Notes under the pieces: generated by a model
Seen by the model: only the letters and a program-made list of their open reading frames with translations
What the model was told of the DNA's origin: nothing
Database searches by the model: none
Part shown: piece by piece, positions 36,195 through 45,269 of the stretch
Position numbering within the stretch: the stretch's first letter is position 1
How the letters are laid out: each line of letters begins with the position of its first letter
Program-made: the position numbers and the translations under genes
NCBI GenBank assembly: GCA_001541255.1
Contig: LNQR01000031.1
Location: 1 to 48,784, forward strand
Direction of reading: 5' to 3'
Origin: Candidatus Magnetominusculus xianensis
GTDB lineage: Bacteria > Nitrospirota > Thermodesulfovibrionia > Thermodesulfovibrionales > Magnetobacteriaceae
Length of the DNA stretch: 48,784 bases

Positions 36195-36805
36195 TGGCAC
36201 TTGTTCTTCCTGACTTGAACAAGCTGCACCCTGGCCTTAAGGCATTGATAGCGCTATTGCCTGCTATCATAATAGCCATCCCTTTTTATTTTTTGGTATA
36301 TAGCCCAACTACCGAACAAATCGATAAATTGATACTTGAAGTAAAAAAACTGGACGACGAAATTGCCATAGCCGAAAAAAAGGTGGCAAAACTGCCAGCT
36401 TTACAGGCACAACAGGCTGCGGCTGAAGAGGAGTACAAAAAAATCAGAAAGCATCTCCCCGAGGAACATGAGATAACAAGTCTTCTTAAACAGGTGTCGG
36501 ACAATGCGATAAATGCCGGATTGAAGGTTGCCCTGTGGGAACCGCAGCCACGGAAAAACCATGCCAGTAATATACTATATGAGATTCCTGTTAGGGTGCA
36601 GGTAAATGGTTCATACCACAAACTTGGCGATTTCCTGAGCAGGATAACCGCACTGGACAGGATAGTCAATACATCGAAAATCGACCTGACCGAACCAAAG
36701 CCAGCCGGTGATGAGGCTGTTCTGACAATAACCCTTGAGGCCCGAACCTTTTCTGCTATACCTGAAACCCCTGACAACGCACAGGGCAAAGAACCGGGTA
36801 AATGA
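36194..36805 (+). CDS. pilO: Type IV pilus assembly protein PilO
   Basis: 203 residues. One N-terminal membrane helix (ALIALLPAIIIAIPFYFLVY), a coiled coil (about 45-90) and the C-terminal domain with PVRVQVNGSYHKLGDFLSRI, typical of PilO. It pairs with PilN and connects to the lipoprotein PilP. The start is GTG at 36194. Confidence 0.92.
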   Translation: MALVLPDLNKLHPGLKALIALLPAIIIAIPFYFLVYSPTTEQIDKLILEVKKLDDEIAIAEKKVAKLPALQAQQAAAEEEYKKIRKHLPEEHEITSLLKQVSDNAINAGLKVALWEPQPRKNHASNILYEIPVRVQVNGSYHKLGDFLSRITALDRIVNTSKIDLTEPKPAGDEAVLTITLEARTFSAIPETPDNAQGKEPGK

Positions 36806-36806
36806 C

Positions 36807-37373
36807 ATGGACTATATGATTAAGAAAATATGCCTTGTGGCAGCGCTGACTGGGGCAATATGTTATGCAGCATGTCAGCCAAACCACTGTTCGGCGGAGG
36901 CTGCCCCGGCTGCGCCCGCTCCTCCACCACCGGCGCCCGCACCACCGGCTCAAATGGATAACGAGACTGCAGCGGCACTAACACCCATTATAATTGAGCG
37001 GTACATATATGAGTCAAGCGGCAGGAAAGACCCTTTCCTGTCACTGGTTGAAATAAAGAAAAAGAAGATGTCGGCGGCGCCTGCTGAAAAGGCAAACAAA
37101 CCGCCCCGTGCAGTTTCACCTCTTGAAATTCCTGAGCTAAGGGCTATAGTATTAAAGGGGATTATTATTGATGCAAAGAAAAAATACGCAGTTGTTGAAG
37201 TAGACGGAAAGACATTTGTAATCTACGAGAGGATGTATCTGGGCAGAGAAGGCGGCAGGGTTGTCAAAATAAATAGTGACAACCTAATTGTAGAACTGAT
37301 TATGTATGATGAAAACGATGTGGAGAACAAATCTTATCACTCGCTGCGGCTAAGGAAAGAGGGCCAAGATTGA
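36807..37373 (+). CDS. pilP: Type IV pilus assembly lipoprotein PilP
   Basis: About 188 residues. A signal segment (IKKICLVAALTGAICYAAC) has a possible lipidation Cys, though the residue three before it is atypical. A Pro/Ala-rich linker follows, then the PilP domain (SGRKDPFLSLVE, LRAIVLKGIIIDAKKKYAVV). PilP links PilNO to the secretin. The frame is open to 36735 inside pilO; ATG at 36807 just after the pilO stop is preferred because the signal segment starts there. Confidence 0.9.
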   Translation: MDYMIKKICLVAALTGAICYAACQPNHCSAEAAPAAPAPPPPAPAPPAQMDNETAAALTPIIIERYIYESSGRKDPFLSLVEIKKKKMSAAPAEKANKPPRAVSPLEIPELRAIVLKGIIIDAKKKYAVVEVDGKTFVIYERMYLGREGGRVVKINSDNLIVELIMYDENDVENKSYHSLRLRKEGQD

Positions 37374-38914
37374 AAAGAGTGACTGGACTGAAAGGATTGA
37401 CAGGACTGAAAACAGGCAGGAATATGAACAGTGGAAGATTCATTCTAACAGCAGTGTGTCTTATGTTTCTTTGCAGTTGCACAATACCGCTTGAAACCAC
37501 AAAAAATACCCCTGCTGATGAGTCCGTCACAGCCGTAGACTTGGCAAAGGAACCTGTGGCACCGCCCAAACCTGCTGACACATCAGCTAAAAATAGGCAG
37601 ACAGGCAATGCCGTTACAGCAATAGAGGTAGCAAATGACTTTATAAACATTACCGCATCCAAACCCTTTGTATACAGAATTACAGACACCAGCGACCCAT
37701 ACAAAAAGGTGATTGATTTATTCGATGTTTCCCCCGGGCGCTTCGAGGATATCATACTGCCTGGAAGCACAAAGGTTGCTGATATAAATGTGAAGTCGGC
37801 TGACGCTCAGAAGGCAGGCTCTGTTGTAGTATTAACGCTTGCTTCAGTTGTTGATATAAAGGATAAGTACACAGAAAACACGCTGACTCTGTCGTTTAGT
37901 AAACCAGCGCCGGAGACAAATTCTTTGCCAGGTGAGGCAGTTCCTCAGCAGAAAAAAGGACCACTACCCGTTGGGCAAACCATAACAGGTATTCAGTTTT
38001 TCAAAGACGAGGATAAATCTGCCAGAGTAGAGATAACAGGAGACGGGCAGTTGACACCAGACGTATCCACTCTCAGTGGCAAGGTTATAGTGGATTTTCG
38101 GGGACTAAAGTTAACGGCTGCGCTGCCTAAAGATGCTGTGCCGCCTATCAGATTAATCCGGGGTGGACAACATAAGGATAAGGTGCGCGTAGTGTTGGAT
38201 TTATCTAAAAACGCGGTATATCAAGTTGATACGCAAGGCGATAAAGTCGTTGTCTTAATAGCTGAAGCTGGCACGACTGTCCCTGCCGCGAAAAAACAGC
38301 CTGCCGCCGCCCCTGCTGCCCAAGTTACTTCAGCAGCTTCAGATGTCGAAGACAAACCCCTCACTTCTGCCCCTGTTTCGCCGAATAAGCCGGACAAATC
38401 TGGAACTCCAAAGAAAGACGGCCTCATAACGCTGGACTATAATAATGTTGATATCATGGCGGTTCTAAAGCTCATAGCCTATGTAAGCAACTATAATATA
38501 GTGGTTGACCCGCGCGTAAGCGGCAAGGTGACAATTCATGTCACTGATATGCCATGGGAAAAGGCTCTGGATTTAGTCATAGAATCCAATAAGTTAAAGA
38601 AGCACATTGAAGGTGACGTAATAAAAATCATACAGGGCGATGAGATTCACTCAACTGCCAACGTCAAGTCCAGCCAGCCACATGACCTAATCATAACATT
38701 CACGGACGCTGGTGGTGCAGTTAAGACTATCAAACGTGCGAACATAGCGATAGGCAGCGGCAGCATATGTCTGGATTTAGCTTCCGCAGAGGTACAAACA
38801 GCCGTAACACCTCAAGCGGCTCAAAAGCCAGTGGTAACTCAAAAGTCGGCAGCAGCTCAAAAAAAGCCTGCTAAAACGAAAAGCTCTCTTAAGAAGAAGG
38901 TAAAGAAAAGATGA
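37370..38914 (+). CDS. PilQ-like lipoprotein with AMIN and secretin N0 domain but no secretin barrel
   Basis: 514 residues. A lipoprotein signal ends in LMFLCSC. Two AMIN-like regions (about 85-180 and 200-310) are followed by an STN/N0-type domain (LDYNNVDIMAVLKLIAYVSN, VTIHVTDMPWEKALDLVI) and a basic tail rich in Lys and Ala. The secretin pore domain is entirely absent. The start is TTG overlapping the pilP stop with AGAGGG upstream; ATG at 37424 would give a shorter, more typical lipoprotein signal. It is a paralogue of the N-terminal half of the following PilQ and may assist secretin assembly or peptidoglycan binding. Confidence 0.85.
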   Translation: MKRVTGLKGLTGLKTGRNMNSGRFILTAVCLMFLCSCTIPLETTKNTPADESVTAVDLAKEPVAPPKPADTSAKNRQTGNAVTAIEVANDFINITASKPFVYRITDTSDPYKKVIDLFDVSPGRFEDIILPGSTKVADINVKSADAQKAGSVVVLTLASVVDIKDKYTENTLTLSFSKPAPETNSLPGEAVPQQKKGPLPVGQTITGIQFFKDEDKSARVEITGDGQLTPDVSTLSGKVIVDFRGLKLTAALPKDAVPPIRLIRGGQHKDKVRVVLDLSKNAVYQVDTQGDKVVVLIAEAGTTVPAAKKQPAAAPAAQVTSAASDVEDKPLTSAPVSPNKPDKSGTPKKDGLITLDYNNVDIMAVLKLIAYVSNYNIVVDPRVSGKVTIHVTDMPWEKALDLVIESNKLKKHIEGDVIKIIQGDEIHSTANVKSSQPHDLIITFTDAGGAVKTIKRANIAIGSGSICLDLASAEVQTAVTPQAAQKPVVTQKSAAAQKKPAKTKSSLKKKVKKR

Positions 38915-38964
38915 CATATTTCATAAAGGGCAGTCTCCCATGGAGGAACCTTGGAGGAAAGGTT

Positions 38965-41418
38965 ATGATCAAAAGAAGTAACATGATGGCTTCGTTCATA
39001 TTAGCCGTATTATTAATTTCGGGATGTGCGACCACAAACACCACAATGGGTGACGAACCAGTACGCCCTGTAGTCGATAACGTGATAAAAACAGTCAGCA
39101 TCGAGGACTATTCCCTGAAAATCACAGCAGACGAAAACTTTGTGTATTCAGTTTCAAAAACTTCAGACCCGTTTAAGATATATATCGAACTAAAAGGGGT
39201 CAGCCAGGGGGTTTTTACAGAACGAATCATCCCTAAGAAAGAAGGCATCAGCGAAGTTGTATTTATGAGTAAGACCCTGCCCGTAAAGGCAACCCTCGTG
39301 GAGCTAACCTTATCTGCTCCACTGGATGTCGCCCATTTTATTAATGGTAACGTACTGGCAGTTAATATCAATAGGTTAGGAGATACTCTGTCCAACCAGC
39401 AGCAGACACAAGGCATCCCCTCAGACGGAGATGGATTTGTAATGCCAGAGACAGAAACAGCGGAAAACACCCCTCCCTCATATAAATCTGATGCAAGGAC
39501 AATAACTGGGGTAACATTCAAAAAAGAAGACGGCGCAGTAAATATAGTAATCCAGGGCGACGGCACTATGAAACCAAACTACTCGACGCTGAGAGAGACT
39601 TTTTCTATGGACATACCTGGTGTGCGCTTTGCAGCGGCTGTGCCAACAGAGTTAATTTACCCGGTAAAGGAACTCCACTGGGAGGACAGACCCTCAGGGA
39701 TTCGAATTATTATGACGCTGGATAATGATACCTCATCGAAGGTGTTAACCGTAAGTGACACAATAATTGTATCTCTGACAACGACAGATATGGCCGATTC
39801 GTTATCAAAGAAAAAGGCTGCCATAGTTGCTAAAAATAAGGAAGCCATCGCAGAGGGAAAACAAGCTGAAGCGAAGGCAAACCCGCAAGGTACACGCCCT
39901 CCACTTCCGGCACAAGCGCCGAAAGTTTCACCAACCGTGCCGGTATCAACAGATGAGGCAGCCAGTAGCGCAGCAAACGCAGCAGAGGTGAAACCTCAGG
40001 CTCCCGAACTAAAGGGCTCTCTCTGCGGTAAAACAGTACCATGCGGCACAAACAATAAACTGCTCAGTCTTGACTTTCAAAGCGCGGGTATAGTGTCGGT
40101 TTTCAAGGTACTGGCAGAGGAAAGCGGCTGTAACATAGTTGTTGACCCAACTGTTCAGGGGCAGATAACCATGCAAATAAAGGAAGCTCCGTGGTTTCAG
40201 ATAGTTGACCTGATAATGAAGATTCATTCTCTGGGCTGTGACATCAATGGAAATATAATAAGAATTGCCCCAGCCATAAAACTTGCTCAGGAGAGAGATG
40301 AAGACCTCAAAAGGATAACTACAGACAGCAGCATAAAAAATACGCAGGAACTACTAGAGCCCCTCATAACTAGAATATTTAGAATAAATTACGCAACAGT
40401 AGATGAGATAAAGGCCCTTCTCACCACAATCGCCCCGCCATCTATGGACCAGTCTGCCAAAGATGCTACGAGAGATGCAGCATACAAAACTAGTGAAGCG
40501 AAGTACACCCCTACGGCATTTGGAGGATTACTTTCTCCGCGCGGCTCGATGACTGTTGACAAGAGGACCAGCTCTATTATTGTAGTAGACATTGCGCGCG
40601 TTATGGACAATATCGATAAAATGATCAAACAGTTGGACAAGCCGCCGCAACAGGTGTTGATAGAGGCGAGAATAGTTGAAGTATCTAAGGGCATCAACGA
40701 TTCTCTGGGCATAAACTGGGGCTTGCTGACCTATAATAAGTCAGCAGTAGACACAGGCAGAAGGAGCGGGCTTGGCATTGGTGCAACCGAGGGTTCGCTG
40801 TCTGGTAATACATATCTGGCTACATTGCCAACAGTAGTATCTTCGCTGGCTGGCGGCGTGGCGCTTGGTTTTATGAATGCCGCTCAGACGGCTGGTCTTG
40901 ACATGAAACTCACTGCACTGGAGTCAACTAATCAGGGGAAAATCCTAACAAACCCACGCCTTCTTACGTTGAATCTCCAGAAGGCCACTATATCTCAGGG
41001 TCAGAGCATTCCATATCCAAAGATGAACGCGCAGGGTGAAATCTCGGCAGACTTTAAAGATGTTACGATAAAGATAGACGTCACGCCACAGATTACCCCC
41101 GACAATTCGGTTATATTGCAGTTGGCCATCAACAAGGAGGATTTCGAGAGTTCAGTCACAATCGGAGGCAGTTCAGCCCCTCAGACATCGAAGATTGCAG
41201 AAGATACAAAGGTATTGGTAAAAGATGGCGAAACCTTAGTACTGGGCGGCGTTTTCAAATGGAAGGAGACAACGGGCGATGAGGGTCTTCCCCTTCTGAA
41301 AGATATCCCGATTCTTGGATGGATGTTTAAGACTGAATCTACGCAGAGATCTTTAAGCGAGTATCTGATTTTCATAACGCCACGAATTGTTAACAGGGAA
41401 GCAGAGGAAGTACAGTAG
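38965..41418 (+). CDS. pilQ: Type IV pilus secretin PilQ
   Basis: About 817 residues. A lipoprotein-type signal ends in LAVLLISGC. AMIN domains, an STN/N0 domain (LSLDFQSAGIVSVFKVLAEE) and an N1-like domain (LEPLITRIFRINYATVDEI) precede the secretin domain (VLIEARIVEVSKGINDSLGI, then GLPLLKDIPILGWMFKTES and FITPRIV). ATG at 38965 is preferred over 38911 because GGAGGAAAGG lies just before it and the signal begins there. It forms the outer-membrane pore. Most PilQ proteins are not lipoproteins, so the lipobox is notable. Confidence 0.93.
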   Translation: MIKRSNMMASFILAVLLISGCATTNTTMGDEPVRPVVDNVIKTVSIEDYSLKITADENFVYSVSKTSDPFKIYIELKGVSQGVFTERIIPKKEGISEVVFMSKTLPVKATLVELTLSAPLDVAHFINGNVLAVNINRLGDTLSNQQQTQGIPSDGDGFVMPETETAENTPPSYKSDARTITGVTFKKEDGAVNIVIQGDGTMKPNYSTLRETFSMDIPGVRFAAAVPTELIYPVKELHWEDRPSGIRIIMTLDNDTSSKVLTVSDTIIVSLTTTDMADSLSKKKAAIVAKNKEAIAEGKQAEAKANPQGTRPPLPAQAPKVSPTVPVSTDEAASSAANAAEVKPQAPELKGSLCGKTVPCGTNNKLLSLDFQSAGIVSVFKVLAEESGCNIVVDPTVQGQITMQIKEAPWFQIVDLIMKIHSLGCDINGNIIRIAPAIKLAQERDEDLKRITTDSSIKNTQELLEPLITRIFRINYATVDEIKALLTTIAPPSMDQSAKDATRDAAYKTSEAKYTPTAFGGLLSPRGSMTVDKRTSSIIVVDIARVMDNIDKMIKQLDKPPQQVLIEARIVEVSKGINDSLGINWGLLTYNKSAVDTGRRSGLGIGATEGSLSGNTYLATLPTVVSSLAGGVALGFMNAAQTAGLDMKLTALESTNQGKILTNPRLLTLNLQKATISQGQSIPYPKMNAQGEISADFKDVTIKIDVTPQITPDNSVILQLAINKEDFESSVTIGGSSAPQTSKIAEDTKVLVKDGETLVLGGVFKWKETTGDEGLPLLKDIPILGWMFKTESTQRSLSEYLIFITPRIVNREAEEVQ

Positions 41419-41430
41419 AATAATATCTGT

Positions 41431-41520
41431 ATGAATGGGGGAGGCAGCGCCACCCATCTGAATAATGGGGGAGGCAGCGCCACCCATCTGAATAATGGGG
41501 GAGGCAGCGCCACCCCCAGC
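41431..41520. repeat. Three tandem 30-bp GC-rich hairpin repeats
   Basis: Copies at 41431-41460, 41461-41490 and 41491-41520 share AATGGGGGAGGCAGCGCCAC and following bases; the first two are almost identical and the third diverges at its end. Each holds a small stem GGAGGC/GCCACC with one A-A mismatch around an AGC loop. It fills most of the pilQ-aroC spacer. It may be a dispersed intergenic repeat family or a set of transcribed hairpins; no T-run follows. Confidence 0.9.
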
Positions 41521-41531
41521 GAGGGAAATAA

Positions 41532-42731
41532 GTGTCAGGCATAAAAATAATAACCGCAGGTGAGTCACACGGACAGGCACTTGTTGGTGTTGTAGAAGGG
41601 CTGCCCTCTAATCTGCCGCTTTCTCAGGAGGACATAGACAAAGAACTCAAGCGCAGGCAAATGGGCTACGGCAGGGGCGGCAGGATGAAAATAGAGTCCG
41701 ATAAGGCTGAAATCCTCTCCGGCGTCAGATGGGGTAAGACTCTGGGAAGCCCTATCTCAATAAAGATTACAAACAAGGACTGGGCCAACTGGTCACAGGG
41801 GATGTCCGTATCCTCAGAGGACGAAGGCTCAATCGAGGCAGTAACCAGGCCGCGCCCCGGTCATGCAGACCTTACCGGTGCGGCAAAGTATGGCTTTAAG
41901 GACATAAGAAATATACTTGAGCGTGCCTCAGCCCGCGAAACTACGACAAGGGTAGCGGTTGGGGCAGTTTGCAAAAGATTTCTAAGCGAATTCGACATCT
42001 TTACGGGCAGCTTCGTTACTTCCATTGGAAGTGTCAAAACCAGCTCACTGCCCGATTCACCCTATTCGTTAGACAACGGCGGCCTCATTGAGTTATTCAA
42101 AATGGCGGAGGACTCACCCGTGCGCGCACCGCACGATACACAGATAATGGTCAGCGCCATTGATGAGGCAATAGAGGCTGGTGATACACTGGGCGGTACG
42201 TTCATAGTGTTTTCGACAAATGTCCCTGTTGGGTTAGGCTCACACATCCAGTGGGACAGAAAACTTGACGGCAGACTAGCGCAGGCCATCATGAGCATAC
42301 AGGCAGTCAAGGGTGTTGAGATAGGCATGGGGTTTAATGCCGCTGCACTTCATGGTTCACAGGTTATGGACGAGATATACTACACAAAGCCTAAGACGCC
42401 GCAATTCGGCTTCTACCGTAAGACCAACAACGCTGGAGGCATAGAAGGCGGCATGAGTAACGGGATGCCCATAGTGCTGTCTGCCGCGATGAAACCAATT
42501 CCAACACTGAGGAAAAAACCTCTGAAATCAGTAGATTTACTAACAAAATCACCGATAGAGGCCGCCTATGAGCGCTCTGACACCTGCGCCGTGCCTTCGT
42601 GTTCCATCATAGCCGAGTCTATGATGGCAATTGTTATTGCCGACGCATTTTTAGATAAATTTGGTGGTGACGCCATTGACGAAATAAAGACCAACTATTA
42701 TAATTATATGAAATATCTGTCTGGCATATAA
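41532..42731 (+). CDS. aroC: Chorismate synthase
   Basis: 399 residues with signature ITAGESHGQALVGVVEGLP, the motif RRQMGYGRGGRMKIE, RPRPGHADLTGAAKYG and RASARETTTRVAVGAV. It makes chorismate from EPSP using reduced FMN, the last step of the shikimate pathway. The start is GTG at 41532 with GAGGGA 5-6 bases upstream. It leads the aroC-aroK-aroB group. Confidence 0.97.
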   Translation: MSGIKIITAGESHGQALVGVVEGLPSNLPLSQEDIDKELKRRQMGYGRGGRMKIESDKAEILSGVRWGKTLGSPISIKITNKDWANWSQGMSVSSEDEGSIEAVTRPRPGHADLTGAAKYGFKDIRNILERASARETTTRVAVGAVCKRFLSEFDIFTGSFVTSIGSVKTSSLPDSPYSLDNGGLIELFKMAEDSPVRAPHDTQIMVSAIDEAIEAGDTLGGTFIVFSTNVPVGLGSHIQWDRKLDGRLAQAIMSIQAVKGVEIGMGFNAAALHGSQVMDEIYYTKPKTPQFGFYRKTNNAGGIEGGMSNGMPIVLSAAMKPIPTLRKKPLKSVDLLTKSPIEAAYERSDTCAVPSCSIIAESMMAIVIADAFLDKFGGDAIDEIKTNYYNYMKYLSGI

Positions 42732-42760
42732 TCAAAGCCAAGCTGCAAGGAAAAATATAA

Positions 42761-43270
42761 TTGAAAAACATAGTACTGACCGGATTTATGGGAACAGGTA
42801 AGACAACGATAGGGAAGGTGCTGGCAAAATCGCTGGGGAGAAACCTGATAGACATCGACTCGGAAATTGAAAAAGACAAGGGCATAAAAATCACAGAAAT
42901 ATTTGAGTCGATGGGCGAGGCCACATTCAGAGCAATGGAGACAGAAATGGTTGATAAAATCTCCACCCTCTCTAACGTAGTCATATCTACCGGCGGCGGC
43001 GTTGTCCTAAGACAGGAAAACATTGAACTCCTTCGCAAAAACGGCATTGTCGTAAATCTCACGGCTGACCCGGAGATTATATATGCACGTCTTTCTGGCG
43101 CCAATGACAGGCCGCTTCTTAATGTAGCAGACCCTTTGGCTAAAATCATGGAACTCCTTGATTTCAGGAGGCCTTTTTATCAAAACGCTGACATTATCAT
43201 AGACACAGGGGACAAGACCCCGATTATCGCAGCAGAGGAAATCATTCAATCCGCGAAGTTGATGAACTAG
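42761..43270 (+). CDS. aroK: Shikimate kinase
   Basis: 169 residues. The P-loop is GFMGTGKTTIGKVLAKSLG, followed by IDIDSEIEK and the shikimate-binding STGGGVVLRQENIELL. It phosphorylates shikimate. TTG start at 42761, with AAGGA 9 bases upstream; its stop shares one base with the aroB GTG. Confidence 0.95.
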   Translation: MKNIVLTGFMGTGKTTIGKVLAKSLGRNLIDIDSEIEKDKGIKITEIFESMGEATFRAMETEMVDKISTLSNVVISTGGGVVLRQENIELLRKNGIVVNLTADPEIIYARLSGANDRPLLNVADPLAKIMELLDFRRPFYQNADIIIDTGDKTPIIAAEEIIQSAKLMN

Positions 43271-44355
43271 TGAATAATTTAACAGTAAACCTGGGCGAAA
43301 GAAGCTACGAAATCGCAATCGCAAACGGTGCAATCGATTCACTTGGAGAAAGTCTCTTATCCTTTGGATTTAACAAGAAAATCGCCTTAGTCTCCAACAC
43401 GACCGTCTTCCCGCTTTACGGGGCACACGTGACTGAATCCATTGAAAAGGCAGGATTTAAGGTATTTCCCATCATTGTCCCCGATGCAGAGGAACATAAA
43501 GACCTCAGACATGTGGAAATCGTACTTGGCGAGATGTTTAAAATCGGTCTTGACAGGAAATCAGCCCTCGTAGCACTTGGTGGAGGTGTTGTGGGTGATT
43601 TGGCCGGTTTTGCCGCGTCAATATATATGCGCGGAATAGGTTTTATTCAGGTGCCAACGACACTTCTTTCTCAGGTTGACAGCTCTGTTGGGGGAAAGAC
43701 AGGCGTCAACCACCCTGTTGGAAAAAATATGATAGGCACGTTTTATCAACCGCGTTTTGTCTGCATTGACATAGACACACTACGTACCCTTCCAGGGCGG
43801 GAACTAAATGCCGGCATCGCCGAGGTAATCAAGTACGGCATAATACAGGACCCTGAGCTCTTTACATATTTAAAGGACAACCGTGAAAAAATCCTCTCAC
43901 AAGACAGCGCCGCACTGAGACATATAATCCATACATCGTGCCGCATCAAGGCAGACATTGTCTCAAAGGACGAGAGAGAGTCTGGCCTGCGTGAAATCTT
44001 AAACTATGGGCACACGGCAGGGCACGCGCTTGAGACTGTTACTCAATACAAAAAATACCTGCACGGTGAGGCAGTAGCCTGGGGCATGTACGTGGAGGCG
44101 AGGATTGCAGAGGCGTTGTCGCTGCTGCCACTGGGGATACTTGATGAGATTAAGGCACTTATAGAGGGGTATGCACTGCCAGTGTCAATGCCAAAGGACA
44201 TAGCGCCTGTATCTGTCATTGAGGCCATGAATTACGACAAAAAGACCGTAGCCGGAGCAATAAAATTCGTCCTGCCAACAGGAATTGGCAGCGTGAAAAT
44301 ACTAAAAGGGATAGAAAAGGAGTTAATCCTCTCTGTCCTGAGCGCGGAGATATAA
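43270..44355 (+). CDS. aroB: 3-dehydroquinate synthase
   Basis: 361 residues. The NAD-binding ALGGGVVGDLAGFAASIYMRG and QVPTTLLSQVDSSVGGKTGVN are the family signatures, and GHTAGHALETV carries metal-binding His residues. It converts DAHP to dehydroquinate. Start GTG at 43270 in a TAGTG overlap with aroK. The pilMNOPQ-aroKB order recalls that of gamma-proteobacteria. Confidence 0.96.
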   Translation: MNNLTVNLGERSYEIAIANGAIDSLGESLLSFGFNKKIALVSNTTVFPLYGAHVTESIEKAGFKVFPIIVPDAEEHKDLRHVEIVLGEMFKIGLDRKSALVALGGGVVGDLAGFAASIYMRGIGFIQVPTTLLSQVDSSVGGKTGVNHPVGKNMIGTFYQPRFVCIDIDTLRTLPGRELNAGIAEVIKYGIIQDPELFTYLKDNREKILSQDSAALRHIIHTSCRIKADIVSKDERESGLREILNYGHTAGHALETVTQYKKYLHGEAVAWGMYVEARIAEALSLLPLGILDEIKALIEGYALPVSMPKDIAPVSVIEAMNYDKKTVAGAIKFVLPTGIGSVKILKGIEKELILSVLSAEI

Positions 44356-44360
44356 AAACA

Positions 44361-45266
44361 ATGGGATTTGCCGATAGACTTAAGTCCGGTCTGAAAAAGA
44401 CTAAAGAAGTCCTCCTCATGGATGTTGAGACCATATTTAAAGGCAAGGCAATAGACGACACAACAATAGAAGAGTTCGAGGAAATGCTGCTTGCCTCCGA
44501 CATGGGCATTAAGGCAACAACTGAGATAGTCGAAGGACTGAGGGGAAAATACGAAAGCGGCTCAATAAAAACGGTGGAACACGTGAAGGCATTCCTAAGA
44601 CAAAGCATTGTGGACATCCTGGGACTGCCGCAGCCGTTTGTCTTATACCAGGAGAGGCCGTTTGTAGTATTGTGCGTCGGTGTAAATGGGGTTGGCAAGA
44701 CCACGACAATCGGGAAAATAGCAAGCAAGGCAGTCTCAGAAGGCCATTCTGTCATCCTTGCCGCTGCTGATACGTTTCGGGCTGCGGCCATAGAGCAGCT
44801 TGACATATGGGCATCGAGAAGCCACGCGCAAATAGTAAAACACCAGCATGGCTCAGACCCTGCAGCAGTTGCCTTTGACGCTATTGAAGCAGCAAAGGCG
44901 CGGTCGCTGGACCTTGTCATCGTAGATACTGCCGGGCGGCTTCACACAAAAAGTCCATTGATGGAAGAGTTGAAAAAAATCAAGAGGGTGATAAATAAAT
45001 CTATCCCAGGCGCCCCGCATGAGACACTGCTCGTTGTTGACGCCACAAACGGTCAAAATGCGCTCCATCAGGCTAAAATATTCAACGAGGCCGTGGGCAT
45101 AACGGGTATAGCCCTTACTAAGATGGACGGCACAGCCAAAGGCGGCATTGTCCTGTCAATAAAGAAAGAACTAAATATCCCAATACGCCTGATAGGAGTA
45201 GGAGAAGGGATTGAAGACTGCCGCGACTTCATTCCAGAGGAATTCACCTCGGCGCTCTTTGACTAA
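44361..45266 (+). CDS. ftsY: Signal recognition particle receptor FtsY
   Basis: 301 residues, the compact form without the long acidic N-terminal domain. An N domain of about 90 residues precedes the GTPase G domain: GVNGVGKTTTIGKIASKA, AAADTFRAAAIEQLDIWA, DTAGRLHTKSPLMEEL and TKMDGTAKGG. It receives SRP-ribosome complexes at the membrane. It follows aroB by 5 bp. Confidence 0.96.
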   Translation: MGFADRLKSGLKKTKEVLLMDVETIFKGKAIDDTTIEEFEEMLLASDMGIKATTEIVEGLRGKYESGSIKTVEHVKAFLRQSIVDILGLPQPFVLYQERPFVVLCVGVNGVGKTTTIGKIASKAVSEGHSVILAAADTFRAAAIEQLDIWASRSHAQIVKHQHGSDPAAVAFDAIEAAKARSLDLVIVDTAGRLHTKSPLMEELKKIKRVINKSIPGAPHETLLVVDATNGQNALHQAKIFNEAVGITGIALTKMDGTAKGGIVLSIKKELNIPIRLIGVGEGIEDCRDFIPEEFTSALFD

Positions 45267-45269
45267 CCG

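Noticed and set aside
41181..41580. Minus-strand frames with repeated ALPPPLFRW peptides
   Set aside because: They are the reverse reading of the 30-bp DNA repeat and of the pilQ end, not a protein.
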